This document shows positions 6,364 through 13,584 of a stretch of DNA of 33,807 nucleotides, in pieces. Numbering within the stretch: the first letter of the stretch is position 1; the number at the start of each line of letters is the position of its first letter. Both the position numbers and the translations under genes were made by a program. The notes beneath the pieces are model-generated. The model saw only the letters and a program-made list of their open reading frames with translations. It made no database searches and was not told the origin of the DNA. The DNA is taken from NCBI RefSeq assembly GCF_024623065.1, contig NZ_JANJZR010000049.1, positions 1 to 33,807 on the forward strand, given 5' to 3'. Source of the stretch: Bacteroides acidifaciens (GTDB lineage: Bacteria > Bacteroidota > Bacteroidia > Bacteroidales > Bacteroidaceae).

Positions 6364-7173
6364 TTATTTTGTCATTTTTAAAAATTCAGGAGCAATGCCA
6401 TATAGAGGTGTCTTCCCGTCCCACTTGTCTATAAATTGTTTATATAAAATCTCACGGGTGAGTCCACGGGACGCAATTAAAGCTTGTTCTGTTTTTAGTT
6501 GCTCCAGTTCGTTTTGCTTCTTTTGTTCTTCAATCTTCTGATCAAGTACCGAAATATTAGTGTTTACCTCGTTACGGCTATCTATTTTATCGCGGACAGC
6601 TCTTGAAAATTCCAATTGTGCGGAGAAGGTCAACAACTGCAATCCCCGTTTCTCAAATTCTTTATCAACGATCTGTTCCAGTCTCTTTTCAAATACCAAT
6701 GAACCACCGTCAGCCATCAGACTGTCTGTTTTATGTTTGCGACTTTCTTCTTTGATAAGATCATATATACGTGGCTCCAAAATATTATCTTCTAATGATT
6801 GCATAAAGCCATCTTTTCCCGATGGGGTGTCAGCCTTATCAATATGCTTGTTATCAAATACAATATCAATAGCCCTGTTTTTCATTACTTTATAAGAGTA
6901 AGTTGGCCGGGCTGTAAACTCTGTATTGTCGGCTGCTTTTAGTGTGACTGGATCAGAAAATTCTCCACGCTGATCGAATAGCGGAACTTGAAAAAGCTCT
7001 GTGCCTAATTCCCATGTAGATACCTTACCGGCAACGATTTTAAAATCTTCTTTCCCTTGTTTGCCGTAGTTCTCCATAAGGACACCGGCATAATTGGGAG
7101 CAACTCTTTCGCATGAAGCAAACAAAACAACGGCAAATAGTGCCACAATCAAAAAATCAATCTTTCTTTTCAT
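6364..7173 (-). CDS. SPFH/band-7 (prohibitin-like) lipoprotein of the prophage
   Basis: A 269-residue protein. A lipoprotein signal (MKRKIDFLIVALFAVVLFAS then Cys21-Glu) implies lipid anchoring. The body fits the SPFH/prohibitin pattern: an early beta-rich band-7 region (APNYAGVLMENYG..., PVTLKAADNTEFTARPTYSYKV), an ILEPRIYDLIKEESRKHK helix, GLQLLTFSAQLEFSRAVRDKIDSRN, and a Gln/Glu/Lys coiled coil near residues 210-240. SPFH proteins form large membrane-associated rings. In a phage early operon it may protect the envelope or interfere with superinfection, but that is inference. It overlaps the small two-helix membrane gene upstream (ATGA). Confidence 0.8.
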   Translation of the reverse strand: MKRKIDFLIVALFAVVLFASCERVAPNYAGVLMENYGKQGKEDFKIVAGKVSTWELGTELFQVPLFDQRGEFSDPVTLKAADNTEFTARPTYSYKVMKNRAIDIVFDNKHIDKADTPSGKDGFMQSLEDNILEPRIYDLIKEESRKHKTDSLMADGGSLVFEKRLEQIVDKEFEKRGLQLLTFSAQLEFSRAVRDKIDSRNEVNTNISVLDQKIEEQKKQNELEQLKTEQALIASRGLTREILYKQFIDKWDGKTPLYGIAPEFLKMTK

Positions 7174-7331
7174 TTTCTACTTTTTTTAATGATATTATAA
7201 ACTATAAATGCTACTGTCAGCATAATTATTGAAATTCCCAACCACGCATTTATGTGATTGAATACGCGGTTGCCAATGAAGAAAGCCGATACGACAAGTA
7301 CCGGCTTCCAGTATTTCTTTACAGTCTTCAT
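7170..7331 (-). CDS. Small two-helix membrane protein
   Basis: A 53-residue frame from the ATG at 7331 to the TGA at 7170, overlapping the SPFH start as ATGA. The product has two hydrophobic stretches (WKPVLVVSAFFIGNRVF and INAWLGISIIMLTVAFIVY) and basic ends (MKTVKKYWK, NIIKKSRK), a typical small two-TM inner-membrane protein. Its coupling to an SPFH lipoprotein suggests joint action at the envelope. Holin-like activity is possible, but no lysin is nearby. Confidence 0.65.
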   Translation of the reverse strand: MKTVKKYWKPVLVVSAFFIGNRVFNHINAWLGISIIMLTVAFIVYNIIKKSRK

Positions 7332-7333
7332 TG

Positions 7334-8077
7334 TTATTGTTCGATAATGGCAATATCCGGTGCCAATTTACGGATCAACAATAATTGCTCGTCAATGGCC
7401 TTGTTGCGTTCTTCTTCCACTATCACTTCTGCACCAGGGGAGCAAAGGGATAATCGAATGTTACGCCCATCCACATCTGCAATGATTTCCACTTCAATTT
7501 CTTCTGCCGGGCGACCTTTGAAAATCGGAACAATAAGATTGAATGAGGCCGGAAGATTGGAGTTGACAACTTGGCTGTAATTGTCAGTGCGACTACCGTT
7601 GTCTTGTCGGGAGTTTTCCACTTTTGAGTCAATGCTGGCTTTGAAGTTCTTCAAGACTGTTACCAGTTCCATGTTGTATTGTGCATCCTTGAAGAAGGCA
7701 CGATTCATTTTGAAGAACTTTGAAAGCTGCACCGGTTCCCATGTCTTGCTTGTGTTAATACCAAATTCAAGAAACTTGGGATAGTATTTCAACTCACCTC
7801 TTACAGTAGCTTTATTCCTACTGTCAGTTTCATTGGTGACAAGTTTAAGTGTCATTTTCTCCCGATCAACAAGAATATAGCAACGTTTCTGATTGATCTG
7901 CTCTTTTTCAGAGATTCTTTTCAAGAGAAATTCATGAACACTTCCAATTGTTCCGGCTAATTCTACCTTATCAGGCTCCAGTACCGGTAACTCATTTTCT
8001 TCGTGAAGTTCAATAACTCTAAGGGTTGCTTCGGTCATACCCGGAGCAAAGTTCACTTGCATCTTTTCGTTTCCCAT
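7334..8077 (-). CDS. Phage protein of unknown function, DUF2303-like layout
   Basis: A 247-residue protein with an acidic N-terminal third (ELHEENELPVLEPDKVEL), a beta-rich middle including TLKLVTNETDSRNKATVRGEL and FKMNRAFF, and a beta C-terminus (LPASFNLIVPIFKG, EIIADVDGRNIRLSL). The layout recalls YfdQ/DUF2303 proteins found near phage recombination genes, but the resemblance is weak. It lies between HU (6-bp gap) and the two-TM gene (2-bp gap). Confidence 0.65.
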   Translation of the reverse strand: MGNEKMQVNFAPGMTEATLRVIELHEENELPVLEPDKVELAGTIGSVHEFLLKRISEKEQINQKRCYILVDREKMTLKLVTNETDSRNKATVRGELKYYPKFLEFGINTSKTWEPVQLSKFFKMNRAFFKDAQYNMELVTVLKNFKASIDSKVENSRQDNGSRTDNYSQVVNSNLPASFNLIVPIFKGRPAEEIEVEIIADVDGRNIRLSLCSPGAEVIVEEERNKAIDEQLLLIRKLAPDIAIIEQ

Positions 8078-8083
8078 GCTGTT

Positions 8084-8362
8084 CTACAAATTTTTAGTTC
8101 TGTTTTTAAATGATTTGGCTGGTTTGAAGTGTGGAGTATAATGCTCCGCTATGACAATAGTCTCGTTTTTGTGTATGTTACGAGCAACTTTTCGTTTATA
8201 GTGTTTGGGTGACAGTGTACCAAAACCTCTGATATAAAGAGTTCTTCCATTAGCTACTGCATCCACGGTTTCCTTCAATGCTGCTTCTATAACTGTTCGG
8301 ACTTCGCAAATAGCAATACCGGTTGATTCGGCTACTTGCTTGATAAGTTCTTCTTTTCTCAT
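8084..8362 (-). CDS. HU/IHF-family DNA-binding protein
   Basis: A 92-residue protein, the usual HU length. Residues 1-45 form the helical dimer domain (MRKEELIKQVAESTGIAICE...). IRGFGTLSPKHYKRKVARN matches the HU 'l.gFGtF....r.aR..rNP' signature, although the usual arm-tip Pro is replaced here (RNIHKNE). It bends DNA and may help phage recombination or packaging, or replace host HU. It sits 3 bp below a coiled-coil gene in the early operon. Confidence 0.9.
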   Translation of the reverse strand: MRKEELIKQVAESTGIAICEVRTVIEAALKETVDAVANGRTLYIRGFGTLSPKHYKRKVARNIHKNETIVIAEHYTPHFKPAKSFKNRTKNL

Positions 8363-8365
8363 GGC

Positions 8366-8794
8366 TTATCCCTCCGTACCAGTAGATTCAATGTCCTCGA
8401 AGACCGTTTTTTGCATCTCTTGTGCCTCCATCGGACGTTCTTTAACCAAATCGCCATTACCATTGTAATATCCGGTGGTACGGGTGCTACGATCCATAAA
8501 CTTAAAGCATTCATCCGTAATTTCCTCATAACCACGTTTTATATCGGTAAGCAACGTTTTTTTACGTTCCTTTTTAGGTTTCAGTTTGTCCTTGTATGCT
8601 TGCATGAAAGCTTTCTTTTCTTCTTCCAGTGCGGCCATGTCAAGGTCAATATTTGCCAACTCCGTTTTCCGTTCACCCATTTCTTCCTCGCTGAAAGGAG
8701 AAGTATAGGTAATTCTTTCAACTGCTGCGCAATTGTCTTCCAACATTTGTCTGCGAAGCAATGGATTCTTATCTTTAAATAGTTCTTTATCCAT
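8366..8794 (-). CDS. Coiled-coil phage protein of unknown function
   Basis: A 142-residue protein. Residues about 40-90 are a continuous charged coiled coil (ERKTELANIDLDMAALEEEK, then KAFMQAYKDKLKPKKERKK). The C-terminus contains STRTTGYYNGNGDLVKERPM. It has no membrane segment or enzyme motif. It starts 1 bp after the stop of the gene upstream and ends 3 bp before HU. The type is common in Bacteroides phage operons. Confidence 0.65.
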   Translation of the reverse strand: MDKELFKDKNPLLRRQMLEDNCAAVERITYTSPFSEEEMGERKTELANIDLDMAALEEEKKAFMQAYKDKLKPKKERKKTLLTDIKRGYEEITDECFKFMDRSTRTTGYYNGNGDLVKERPMEAQEMQKTVFEDIESTGTEG

Positions 8795-8795
8795 A

Positions 8796-9023
8796 TCATA
8801 AAGGTTTTAAGCCATATCGGGCAGAACCGACAAATGGCTGTGGGTTAGTCCTTATGTTTGCTTTGTGTATATCATCTGTACGATGATTGAATAATCGGGG
8901 TAATCCCGTTATTTTGTCATATACAACCAGTTCAGACGATACATAACAAATAAAGCCTTTCAGTCGCTCTTTCAACCATGCGTTCTGATAGGCTCTGCGT
9001 TCACGATATTCTTGGTAGCTCAT
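8796..9023 (-). CDS. Phage hypothetical protein, probably the 3' part of a longer broken gene
   Basis: 75 residues from the ATG at 9023 (MSYQEYRERRAYQNAWLKER). The same frame stays open upstream to 9077 and encodes ARNYTPLLTARPKG just before this Met, which reads as real protein sequence and is probably the true N-terminal part. That stretch has no start codon of its own. It joins a second frame starting at the ATG at 9094 across a G7 tract (coding strand, 9065..9071); eight or five G would fuse them into a roughly 98-residue protein. Near the C-terminus, FVGSARYGLKP is a motif I associate with Bacteroides phage proteins of unknown role. Confidence 0.65.
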   Translation of the reverse strand: MSYQEYRERRAYQNAWLKERLKGFICYVSSELVVYDKITGLPRLFNHRTDDIHKANIRTNPQPFVGSARYGLKPL

Positions 9024-9094
9024 TCCCTTTGGGCGAGCTGTGAGAAGGGGAGTGTAATTTCTCGCCCCCCCGATTTAGATTTACTCTTTCCCAT
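9020..9094 (-). other. Out-of-frame 5' end of the preceding gene (slippage candidate)
   Basis: The ATG at 9094 overlaps the end of the upstream gene by 14 bp and reads MGKSKSKSGG up to the G7 run at 9065..9071. Past the run this frame gives REITLPFSQLAQRE and stops at 9020..9022. One extra G would instead continue as ARNYTPLLTARPKGMSYQEY into the downstream frame. The basic start and the overlap are what a normal start of this gene should look like. Confidence 0.5.
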
Positions 9095-9527
9095 CAATCA
9101 AATTTTTATATTGTTCTTCTGAAACGAACTTGTCGCAGTTCCCATACCAAGTACCATCATTTATCTTGTATGGCCTGACTGTTTTATCCATTTCATTCAT
9201 AACACCGACTACCGCATTTTCTTTGCTATTATCATCCCATACAATAACAACATCGCCGACAGTCGGGATATATTCAGGCTGTAACTTCTCAAAATTGAAG
9301 GAGTAATGTTTTTCTTCCTTCATGGCGGCAAGCATCTTTGCCTTTTCCTCTTCCGTAGCTTTACGGAATCCCTTCATGCCTCCGATACCAGCTTCGGGTG
9401 TGAGTCTTACAAAAACTCTGTCACCTTCATCATTGGAAGGAACATAGGCGACAAGGCCGAAAGGTACTTTAATTGCCGGTAAAAAAGAGAGTGGCCTTTC
9501 TTCTCTAATTTCAGAGAGAATCATCAT
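9081..9527 (-). CDS. Phage hypothetical protein, probably the 3' part of a longer broken gene
   Basis: 148 residues from the ATG at 9527 (MMILSEIREERPLSFLPAIK). The frame is open upstream to 9641 without an ATG and encodes GGKFEFEGETFIPGDVIINPNRGGGS before the Met, which looks like real coding sequence (a small beta-barrel start). The likely true start is the ATG at 9693, joined across a G7 tract at 9601..9607. The visible protein has beta-rich segments FGLVAYVPSNDEGDRVFVRL and YIPTVGDVVIVWDDN, suggesting a small barrel domain; the latter segment could be a second copy of the first barrel. Function is unknown. Confidence 0.65.
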   Translation of the reverse strand: MMILSEIREERPLSFLPAIKVPFGLVAYVPSNDEGDRVFVRLTPEAGIGGMKGFRKATEEEKAKMLAAMKEEKHYSFNFEKLQPEYIPTVGDVVIVWDDNSKENAVVGVMNEMDKTVRPYKINDGTWYGNCDKFVSEEQYKNLIDGKE

Positions 9528-9597
9528 GCTGCCCCCTCCGCGATTCGGATTGATAATTACGTCACCGGGGATGAATGTCTCACCCTCAAATTCAAAT

Positions 9598-9693
9598 TTA
9601 CCCCCCCGTAACTTTTTGAGTAGGTTGCATACTTTCTTCTTTCACGATTTTTACCATGTGTCCTTCGGGCACTTCAACTGTTACTGTTCTCAT
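9598..9693 (-). other. Out-of-frame 5' end of the preceding gene (slippage candidate)
   Basis: The ATG at 9693 overlaps the upstream stop as ATGA and encodes MRTVTVEVPEGHMVKIVKEE and SMQPTQKVTGG, then TAA immediately after the G7 run (9601..9607). The 'MKTVTVEVPEG' start is a familiar beginning for Bacteroides phage proteins. Six or nine G would lead straight into GGKFEFEGETFIPGDV and the 148-residue frame, giving a product of about 200 residues. Confidence 0.5.
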
Positions 9694-9914
9694 TTTAATT
9701 TGATTTTAAACTGGTTATTGTATTCTATGTATTTTTCCGGGCAGGTTGTTTCTATAATTCCGTTCATTGTAGGAATACGAAACAACTTGCCGGATTTATG
9801 AAGCTCTTTTTCAAGCTGTTTTGCTTTATGTAAAGCAGCCAAAGAACGTGTTTCATTTTCGATCAGTTCTTTAGCCGCTGTGATACTGTTACTAATTTTT
9901 TCACATGAATCCAT
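9690..9914 (-). CDS. Small phage protein next to RecT
   Basis: A 74-residue protein: a helical first half (SCEKISNSITAAKELIENET, KAKQLEKELHKSGK), then a short beta segment around IPTMNGIIETTCPEKYIEY. Its ATG overlaps the recT stop by 1 nt (TAATG) and its TGA overlaps the next start (ATGA), so it is translationally coupled on both sides. No known domain. Confidence 0.6.
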   Translation of the reverse strand: MDSCEKISNSITAAKELIENETRSLAALHKAKQLEKELHKSGKLFRIPTMNGIIETTCPEKYIEYNNQFKIKLK

Positions 9915-10822
9915 TACTTGACTTCTTCTGCGTATGGAGTATCGTCTTCCTCAAAATCGTCCGGTTTCTGACCTTGTGCCTTTTTCCAGTCTTCAAACAT
10001 TTCATCATCCAACTGGCTCTCTGTTTCAAGAACTTTAATCATGGAATCTGAAATGCCGGTTTTGGGCAGGAATTTGAAAGCCCAGTTCACGATTGTTTTT
10101 CGAGCCATTTCTTCAAAGTCTGTGTCCCACGGGGATTGCTTGCCTTTCTTGACAGCCTCACTACGACTTTTTATTTCTTCAATACGTGCTTTGGGCATTG
10201 CATCGAATTTTACAACACCGGAAGTCAAGACTGCAAAATAGTAGCCTCCAAGAAGATCACCACGTTCTCCGAATACATTGGGTTTGTGGATGATAGTGCC
10301 ACCGGTACCTTTTGTCATGCTGAACTCGTCATTAGCATAAACCAAATCAGAATAAATATCTTTTACAACACCGGTGCGGATCAAAATATCAACTTTACCC
10401 ATGTATGAAGCTTGGAACTTCACTTTGCCTTTGTACGGTACAAGATACCCCAACCTTAGTTCAGGATTGAGCGTCAGACCGGTAAGAGAAACGTTTTTGA
10501 TTGCTTCGACAAGATGATCGGGATATTGCCGGGCACAGTCAATCAAATAAGGATTATTCAACATTGCCTGCATAGCGAAATTGACTTCACGGGCAAATTG
10601 CTGTTCTGTGCCACCAGCTGCTATAAATGCCTTTTTAGGGGAGATAAAACAGCTTTCCAATCCTTTCAGTTGTACTGGAAAGGCTGGTGGGGCAGAAGGA
10701 ACGGGCGGTTGTGGTGTGGAAGGTGTTGGGGAGACCGGTTCTGTTTTTGTTGGTGAAGGAGCATTGTGTTGTTCCATTCCCAAGTTCCCTTGTTGGGGGG
10801 ATTGATTCTCTGTTTTACTCAT
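9914..10822 (-). CDS. recT: RecT-family single-strand DNA annealing protein
   Basis: A 302-residue protein. A Pro/Ser/Thr-rich, probably disordered N-terminus (residues about 20-48) precedes the RecT core: FAREVNFAMQAMLNNPYLID, SLTGLTLNPELRLGYLVPYKGKVKFQASYMGKVDILIRTG read in parts, GGYYFAVLTSG, and SPWDTDFEEMARKTIVNWAFKFLPK. The 'L.GL.LNP..' and 'Q..Y.G..dL..R.g' blocks are diagnostic. The tail is acidic (DDEMFEDWKK, FEEDDTPYAEE). RecT anneals complementary single strands left by its partner exonuclease, whose gene is directly upstream with a 4-bp overlap. A C6 run near its start (about 10794..10799) is in frame. Confidence 0.93.
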   Translation of the reverse strand: MSKTENQSPQQGNLGMEQHNAPSPTKTEPVSPTPSTPQPPVPSAPPAFPVQLKGLESCFISPKKAFIAAGGTEQQFAREVNFAMQAMLNNPYLIDCARQYPDHLVEAIKNVSLTGLTLNPELRLGYLVPYKGKVKFQASYMGKVDILIRTGVVKDIYSDLVYANDEFSMTKGTGGTIIHKPNVFGERGDLLGGYYFAVLTSGVVKFDAMPKARIEEIKSRSEAVKKGKQSPWDTDFEEMARKTIVNWAFKFLPKTGISDSMIKVLETESQLDDEMFEDWKKAQGQKPDDFEEDDTPYAEEVK

Positions 10823-11787
10823 TGTTCTTGATTATTATAAAAGTTAAACATCTTGTTCTTTTCAAATGCAGGTGTGTCCGGCACCATTATTCTTCGTCCT
10901 TTGAATCCCGGCTGAATAAATATCTGTGCACCGTCAAAATCATTGTTTTGTGTACAGTAAACATGCTGGTCTAACAATTTCTTGAATGCCAATGCGCTTG
11001 CCCCCATTTTCACAATTCCGTCTTCCAAATGGAAAGCCCAGTTAGCTGCACTGACAAATACTGCGTCATAGGGAGCTGTCTTTTGTTGCATAACCCAGTA
11101 GAACTCCTTCCATACTCCAGTACGTTCATGTTCAAAAAACTGGTAGAAGGCTGCCGAAATACCGTAATGAAATTTGGCGATAGTCCGGTTAACTGTTTCT
11201 TCATGAAGATCATCAACCGCCAATGTTTTCCAGTCAACAATTTTTTTGGCCGTTTCCACATCAGGGCGATATTTGAACTTGCATCCTTCGTATTCAACGA
11301 AATGGCTAACTTCGGCTTTTCCCCATTTTAATATCTGCCTAATCTGTTTGGAGGTGTCCCGGCAATTATTAAGAAGCTCATAAACCATTGTTTCAACCAA
11401 TTGTATATCGGTTGTGCTTGTCAATGTTTTACCGGGATTTGATTCTTTGGCCTCTATTAGTGCAATCTGATATTTTTGGGTGTCTCGTCCATACGGACAG
11501 CCGGTTTTAGGATTTATAGGTGGCTCAAATACAAGAAGATTGTTTCTCCATTTGTCAAGTGTTCCAGTATTAACAAGACTTTCCATTGCATCATGGTACA
11601 GCGAGCCTTTTTCAGAAGCTTCAATACTGATCTCGAACATTTCAGGGTGCAATGCCTTGTATCGGGCAAACTTTGGGGACACCATATAATCTTTAATCTG
11701 CGTACTACTTAGGAAATCTTTGAATCTTTCTCCACGGTGGTATTCTTCATTTGGCAGATTGTAAATTGTATCTTCTATATTACTCAT
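10819..11787 (-). CDS. RecE/YqaJ-like PD-(D/E)XK exonuclease
   Basis: A 322-residue protein. The nuclease residues can be followed: His65 in GSLYHDAME, Glu159 in KWGKAEVSHF, Asp176 in YRPDVE and the D-x-K of IVDWKT (Asp185, Lys187). This matches the RecE C-terminal / PDDEXK_1-like family (DUF3799 type). It resects 5' strands of double-stranded DNA ends so that RecT, encoded directly downstream with an ATGA overlap, can anneal the exposed 3' strand. The N-terminal LPNEEYHRG...LSSTQIKDYMVSP is the usual start of this family. A 71-bp gap separates it from the gene upstream. Confidence 0.9.
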   Translation of the reverse strand: MSNIEDTIYNLPNEEYHRGERFKDFLSSTQIKDYMVSPKFARYKALHPEMFEISIEASEKGSLYHDAMESLVNTGTLDKWRNNLLVFEPPINPKTGCPYGRDTQKYQIALIEAKESNPGKTLTSTTDIQLVETMVYELLNNCRDTSKQIRQILKWGKAEVSHFVEYEGCKFKYRPDVETAKKIVDWKTLAVDDLHEETVNRTIAKFHYGISAAFYQFFEHERTGVWKEFYWVMQQKTAPYDAVFVSAANWAFHLEDGIVKMGASALAFKKLLDQHVYCTQNNDFDGAQIFIQPGFKGRRIMVPDTPAFEKNKMFNFYNNQEQ

Positions 11788-11858
11788 ATAATGAATTTGG
11801 AGTTTTACAAAAAACTCCCTACTTTCGCAAGCAAGGAGCCAATAACTAACTAAAAAAC
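11788..11858 (-). other. Intergenic gap with an 8-bp hairpin
   Basis: Just upstream of the exonuclease start, GGAGTTTT and AAAACTCC (roughly 11799..11818) form a hairpin without a U-run on the minus strand. It could modulate expression of the recombination genes. No other signal is seen. Confidence 0.3.
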
Positions 11859-12560
11859 TTATTCATCACTTGTGGATAGTAATTCTTTGTAATTCTGTAA
11901 TATGTATTCTTTTTCTTTATCTGTAAAAGAATAGGCTTTAGCCATAAACTTCATTGCCATATCCTCATTGTGATCGGAAAGGGGATAATAGTCAGTAGCG
12001 AATTTGTAAGTAAGCCTATTCAATCGCTCATACTTAACTTTGACCTCTTTAACCCGTCCGCTTATTTCCGAGATAATACCGGACGCTTCTTGCATCTTTT
12101 CGTCATATTCTTTTTGGTCTTTCGCTGCTTGTTCTTTCATAACCTTGTTCTGTGCGGCAAAGTTTGAAATCTTTTCGTATAGTTCACTTGAATACACAAA
12201 GCCACAGTTAACCTCAAAGTCTGGCTTGATAGAGTAATTGTATTTATCTTTCTTGACGAGATATTTGTAGTCGCTTCCGAGTTTGTTCCAATCGTATTCA
12301 ACTTTGCGAAGGGTTTTCGCATTACGTAATGCTTCTGCTACCGCATTCGCTTCTTCCATGTCTGTAAAAGCGTAACCTTCAAAGAATGGGATCGTGAACA
12401 CTTTCAAATCAGCAGGTTCAATCTCAAACAATTCGGGAACCTCCGGCTTATCCATAATTTTGATACCTTCCTCCATCATGCGGAGTTTAATCAATTTCTG
12501 TACATCTTCCTCCGTTAACGCAAGAATCTCTTGCTCGGTCATTTCTGTAATTCCTTTCAT
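11859..12560 (-). CDS. Phage coiled-coil protein of unknown function
   Basis: A 233-residue protein beginning MKGITEMTEQEILALTEEDV. It contains an alpha/beta N-terminal region, then FEVNCGFVYSSELYEKISNF and a charged coiled coil at about residues 135-175 (KVMKEQAAKDQKEYDEKMQE, EISGRVKEVKVKYERLNRL). It is the first gene after a 384-bp untranslated stretch, upstream of the exonuclease/recT pair, and may be part of the recombination module. No homology is recognised with confidence. Confidence 0.65.
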   Translation of the reverse strand: MKGITEMTEQEILALTEEDVQKLIKLRMMEEGIKIMDKPEVPELFEIEPADLKVFTIPFFEGYAFTDMEEANAVAEALRNAKTLRKVEYDWNKLGSDYKYLVKKDKYNYSIKPDFEVNCGFVYSSELYEKISNFAAQNKVMKEQAAKDQKEYDEKMQEASGIISEISGRVKEVKVKYERLNRLTYKFATDYYPLSDHNEDMAMKFMAKAYSFTDKEKEYILQNYKELLSTSDE

Positions 12561-12944
12561 ACTTTTAGCATTTAAAATGTGTTCCCGTCCGCGTTCCGAT
12601 GGATTGTTGGCCGTAGCTTTTTAGCGGTGACCGCTTCTTGCGAAGCACGGGTATATATATCATTTAAAGTATCTATTCAATTAAGAATGTATTTATAAAC
12701 GCCCTACGTTTACTTTGTCATAATATAAGTTGTTTTTGATAACTTAGTGATTCGTGTGCTGCATCTTCTTATTGGCAGTCTGTATTCACACTCTTTTCAC
12801 TAATCCGCTTTGGCTACTTTGTCGGTCTATTTCGCCCTTTAGATAAGCAGTAAACCTTGTTTTAAGTCTTTATTTGTTCAGACTATACAATATGTCAAAG
12901 AACGTTTTGTTAGTTCCCGGAAAGACGGCCAAATCCGTCCGGGA
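12561..12944 (-). other. 384-bp non-coding stretch inside the early operon
   Basis: No convincing reading frame on either strand. It has a 13-bp palindrome AGCGGTGACCGCT (12623..12635), an inverted repeat TAAGTT/AACTTA (about 12726..12746), an AGTCT/AGACT hairpin near 12865, and a bulged hairpin made from CCCGG (12916..12920) and CCGGG (12939..12943) just below the stop of the HTH gene. The last could end part of the transcript. I see no clear TAnnTTTG promoter box for the downstream genes. Confidence 0.4.
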
Positions 12945-13196
12945 TTATTTTCTTTCCATGAATTTTCTCAAAGCTGATTTGGTAAAAATGAGACTCTTGC
13001 CATTTTTGGTGTGAGGAATATCATGTATTCGATTGTATAAGGTTTGCAACTTCCATCCGAGAAATACAGCAGCTTGTTTGGCATTCAAATACTCTTCGGT
13101 TTCAGCAGTCGCCATTTCTGTTACAGCCTTTCTCACATCATTGCGAATAAACTTGTGCAGTTCTTCTGCAATCATTCTGGCATCTGAACGGTTCAT
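12945..13196 (-). CDS. Excisionase-like helix-turn-helix protein
   Basis: An 83-residue protein. Residues about 35-80 are a winged HTH of the excisionase/MerR-like HTH_17 type: EEYLNAKQAAVFLGWKLQTLYNRIHDIPHTKNGKSLIFTKSALRKFM, read in parts, with the typical 'A..lG....t.y..i..iP..k.gk.l.f.k..l..w' spacing. The N-terminus is helical. It could act as excisionase/recombination directionality factor or as an early regulator; no integrase lies nearby. Its start overlaps the upstream gene stop by 4 bp. Confidence 0.8.
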   Translation of the reverse strand: MNRSDARMIAEELHKFIRNDVRKAVTEMATAETEEYLNAKQAAVFLGWKLQTLYNRIHDIPHTKNGKSLIFTKSALRKFMERK

Positions 13197-13396
13197 TTCT
13201 TTATCGCTTCGATGGTTATCTGATTTTTATCTTTGTCGATGGATATTGAATATCTTTCAACGTCTTCACGGGGATCAGTAAAAGCTAATTGATAGGCGTA
13301 GCTTCTTGCATTGACGCAATCCTTGTAAGAATCCAGCTGCATCACTTTGGAAGAACCAGCTTTAATGCTTAGAATATCTTTCTTTGTTACTTTCAT
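13193..13396 (-). CDS. Small first gene of the leftward early operon
   Basis: A 67-residue protein from the ATG at 13396 (MKVTKKDILSIKAGSSKVMQ); the longer frame from 13441 would run into the structured leader and is rejected. It contains CVNARSYAYQLAF and ERYSISIDKDKNQITIEAI, a compact alpha/beta protein. Small proteins of this look are common as first early genes in Bacteroides phages. It follows a leader of about 147 nt after the proposed promoter at 13550..13580 and overlaps the HTH gene by 4 bp. Confidence 0.65.
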   Translation of the reverse strand: MKVTKKDILSIKAGSSKVMQLDSYKDCVNARSYAYQLAFTDPREDVERYSISIDKDKNQITIEAIKK

Positions 13397-13443
13397 ATTA
13401 TTTTCTATTTTATACTTAAATTTTCCACAAAAAATTTGCATAA

Positions 13444-13512
13444 AAGAAAGCTAACAACTACATTTGCCAATGAGATATGTAGTAAGTGGCTTTTGAAGTC
13501 GCCAGCTTTCTT
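13444..13512 (-). ncRNA. Predicted three-way-junction structure in the early-operon leader
   Basis: In the leader of the leftward operon, a closing helix AAGAAAGCT (13512..13504) with AGCTTTCTT (13452..13444) encloses a short GGC/GCC hairpin (13503..13488) and a 7-bp hairpin ACTACAT/ATGTAGT (13483..13457). The closing helix is followed by TT, so it could be an attenuator, an antitermination site or an RNA-stability element. This is structure inferred by eye only. Confidence 0.4.
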
Positions 13513-13549
13513 GTTGTTCAAACTTACACTCTTTGTTTGTTTGACGTTG

Positions 13550-13580
13550 CAAATATACTTCATATTTTCAGAAGTACAAT
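13550..13580 (-). promoter_or_regulatory. Leftward early promoter, repressor-controlled
   Basis: On the minus strand TATATTTG (plus 13557..13550) matches the Bacteroides -7 consensus TAnnTTTG exactly. ATTG (plus 13580..13577) lies 19 nt upstream at the place of the -33 TTTG box. The expected start is near 13543. Operator O1 fills the space between the two boxes. Confidence 0.65.
13556..13576. promoter_or_regulatory. Operator O1 (TACTTC-N9-GAAGTA)
   Basis: A perfect 6-bp inverted repeat with a 9-bp spacer, lying exactly between the -33 and -7 boxes of the leftward early promoter. The same arrangement recurs at 13585..13605 and 14153..14173, which makes it the probable binding site of the repressor encoded at 14173. 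Confidence 0.6.
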
Positions 13581-13584
13581 AAAA

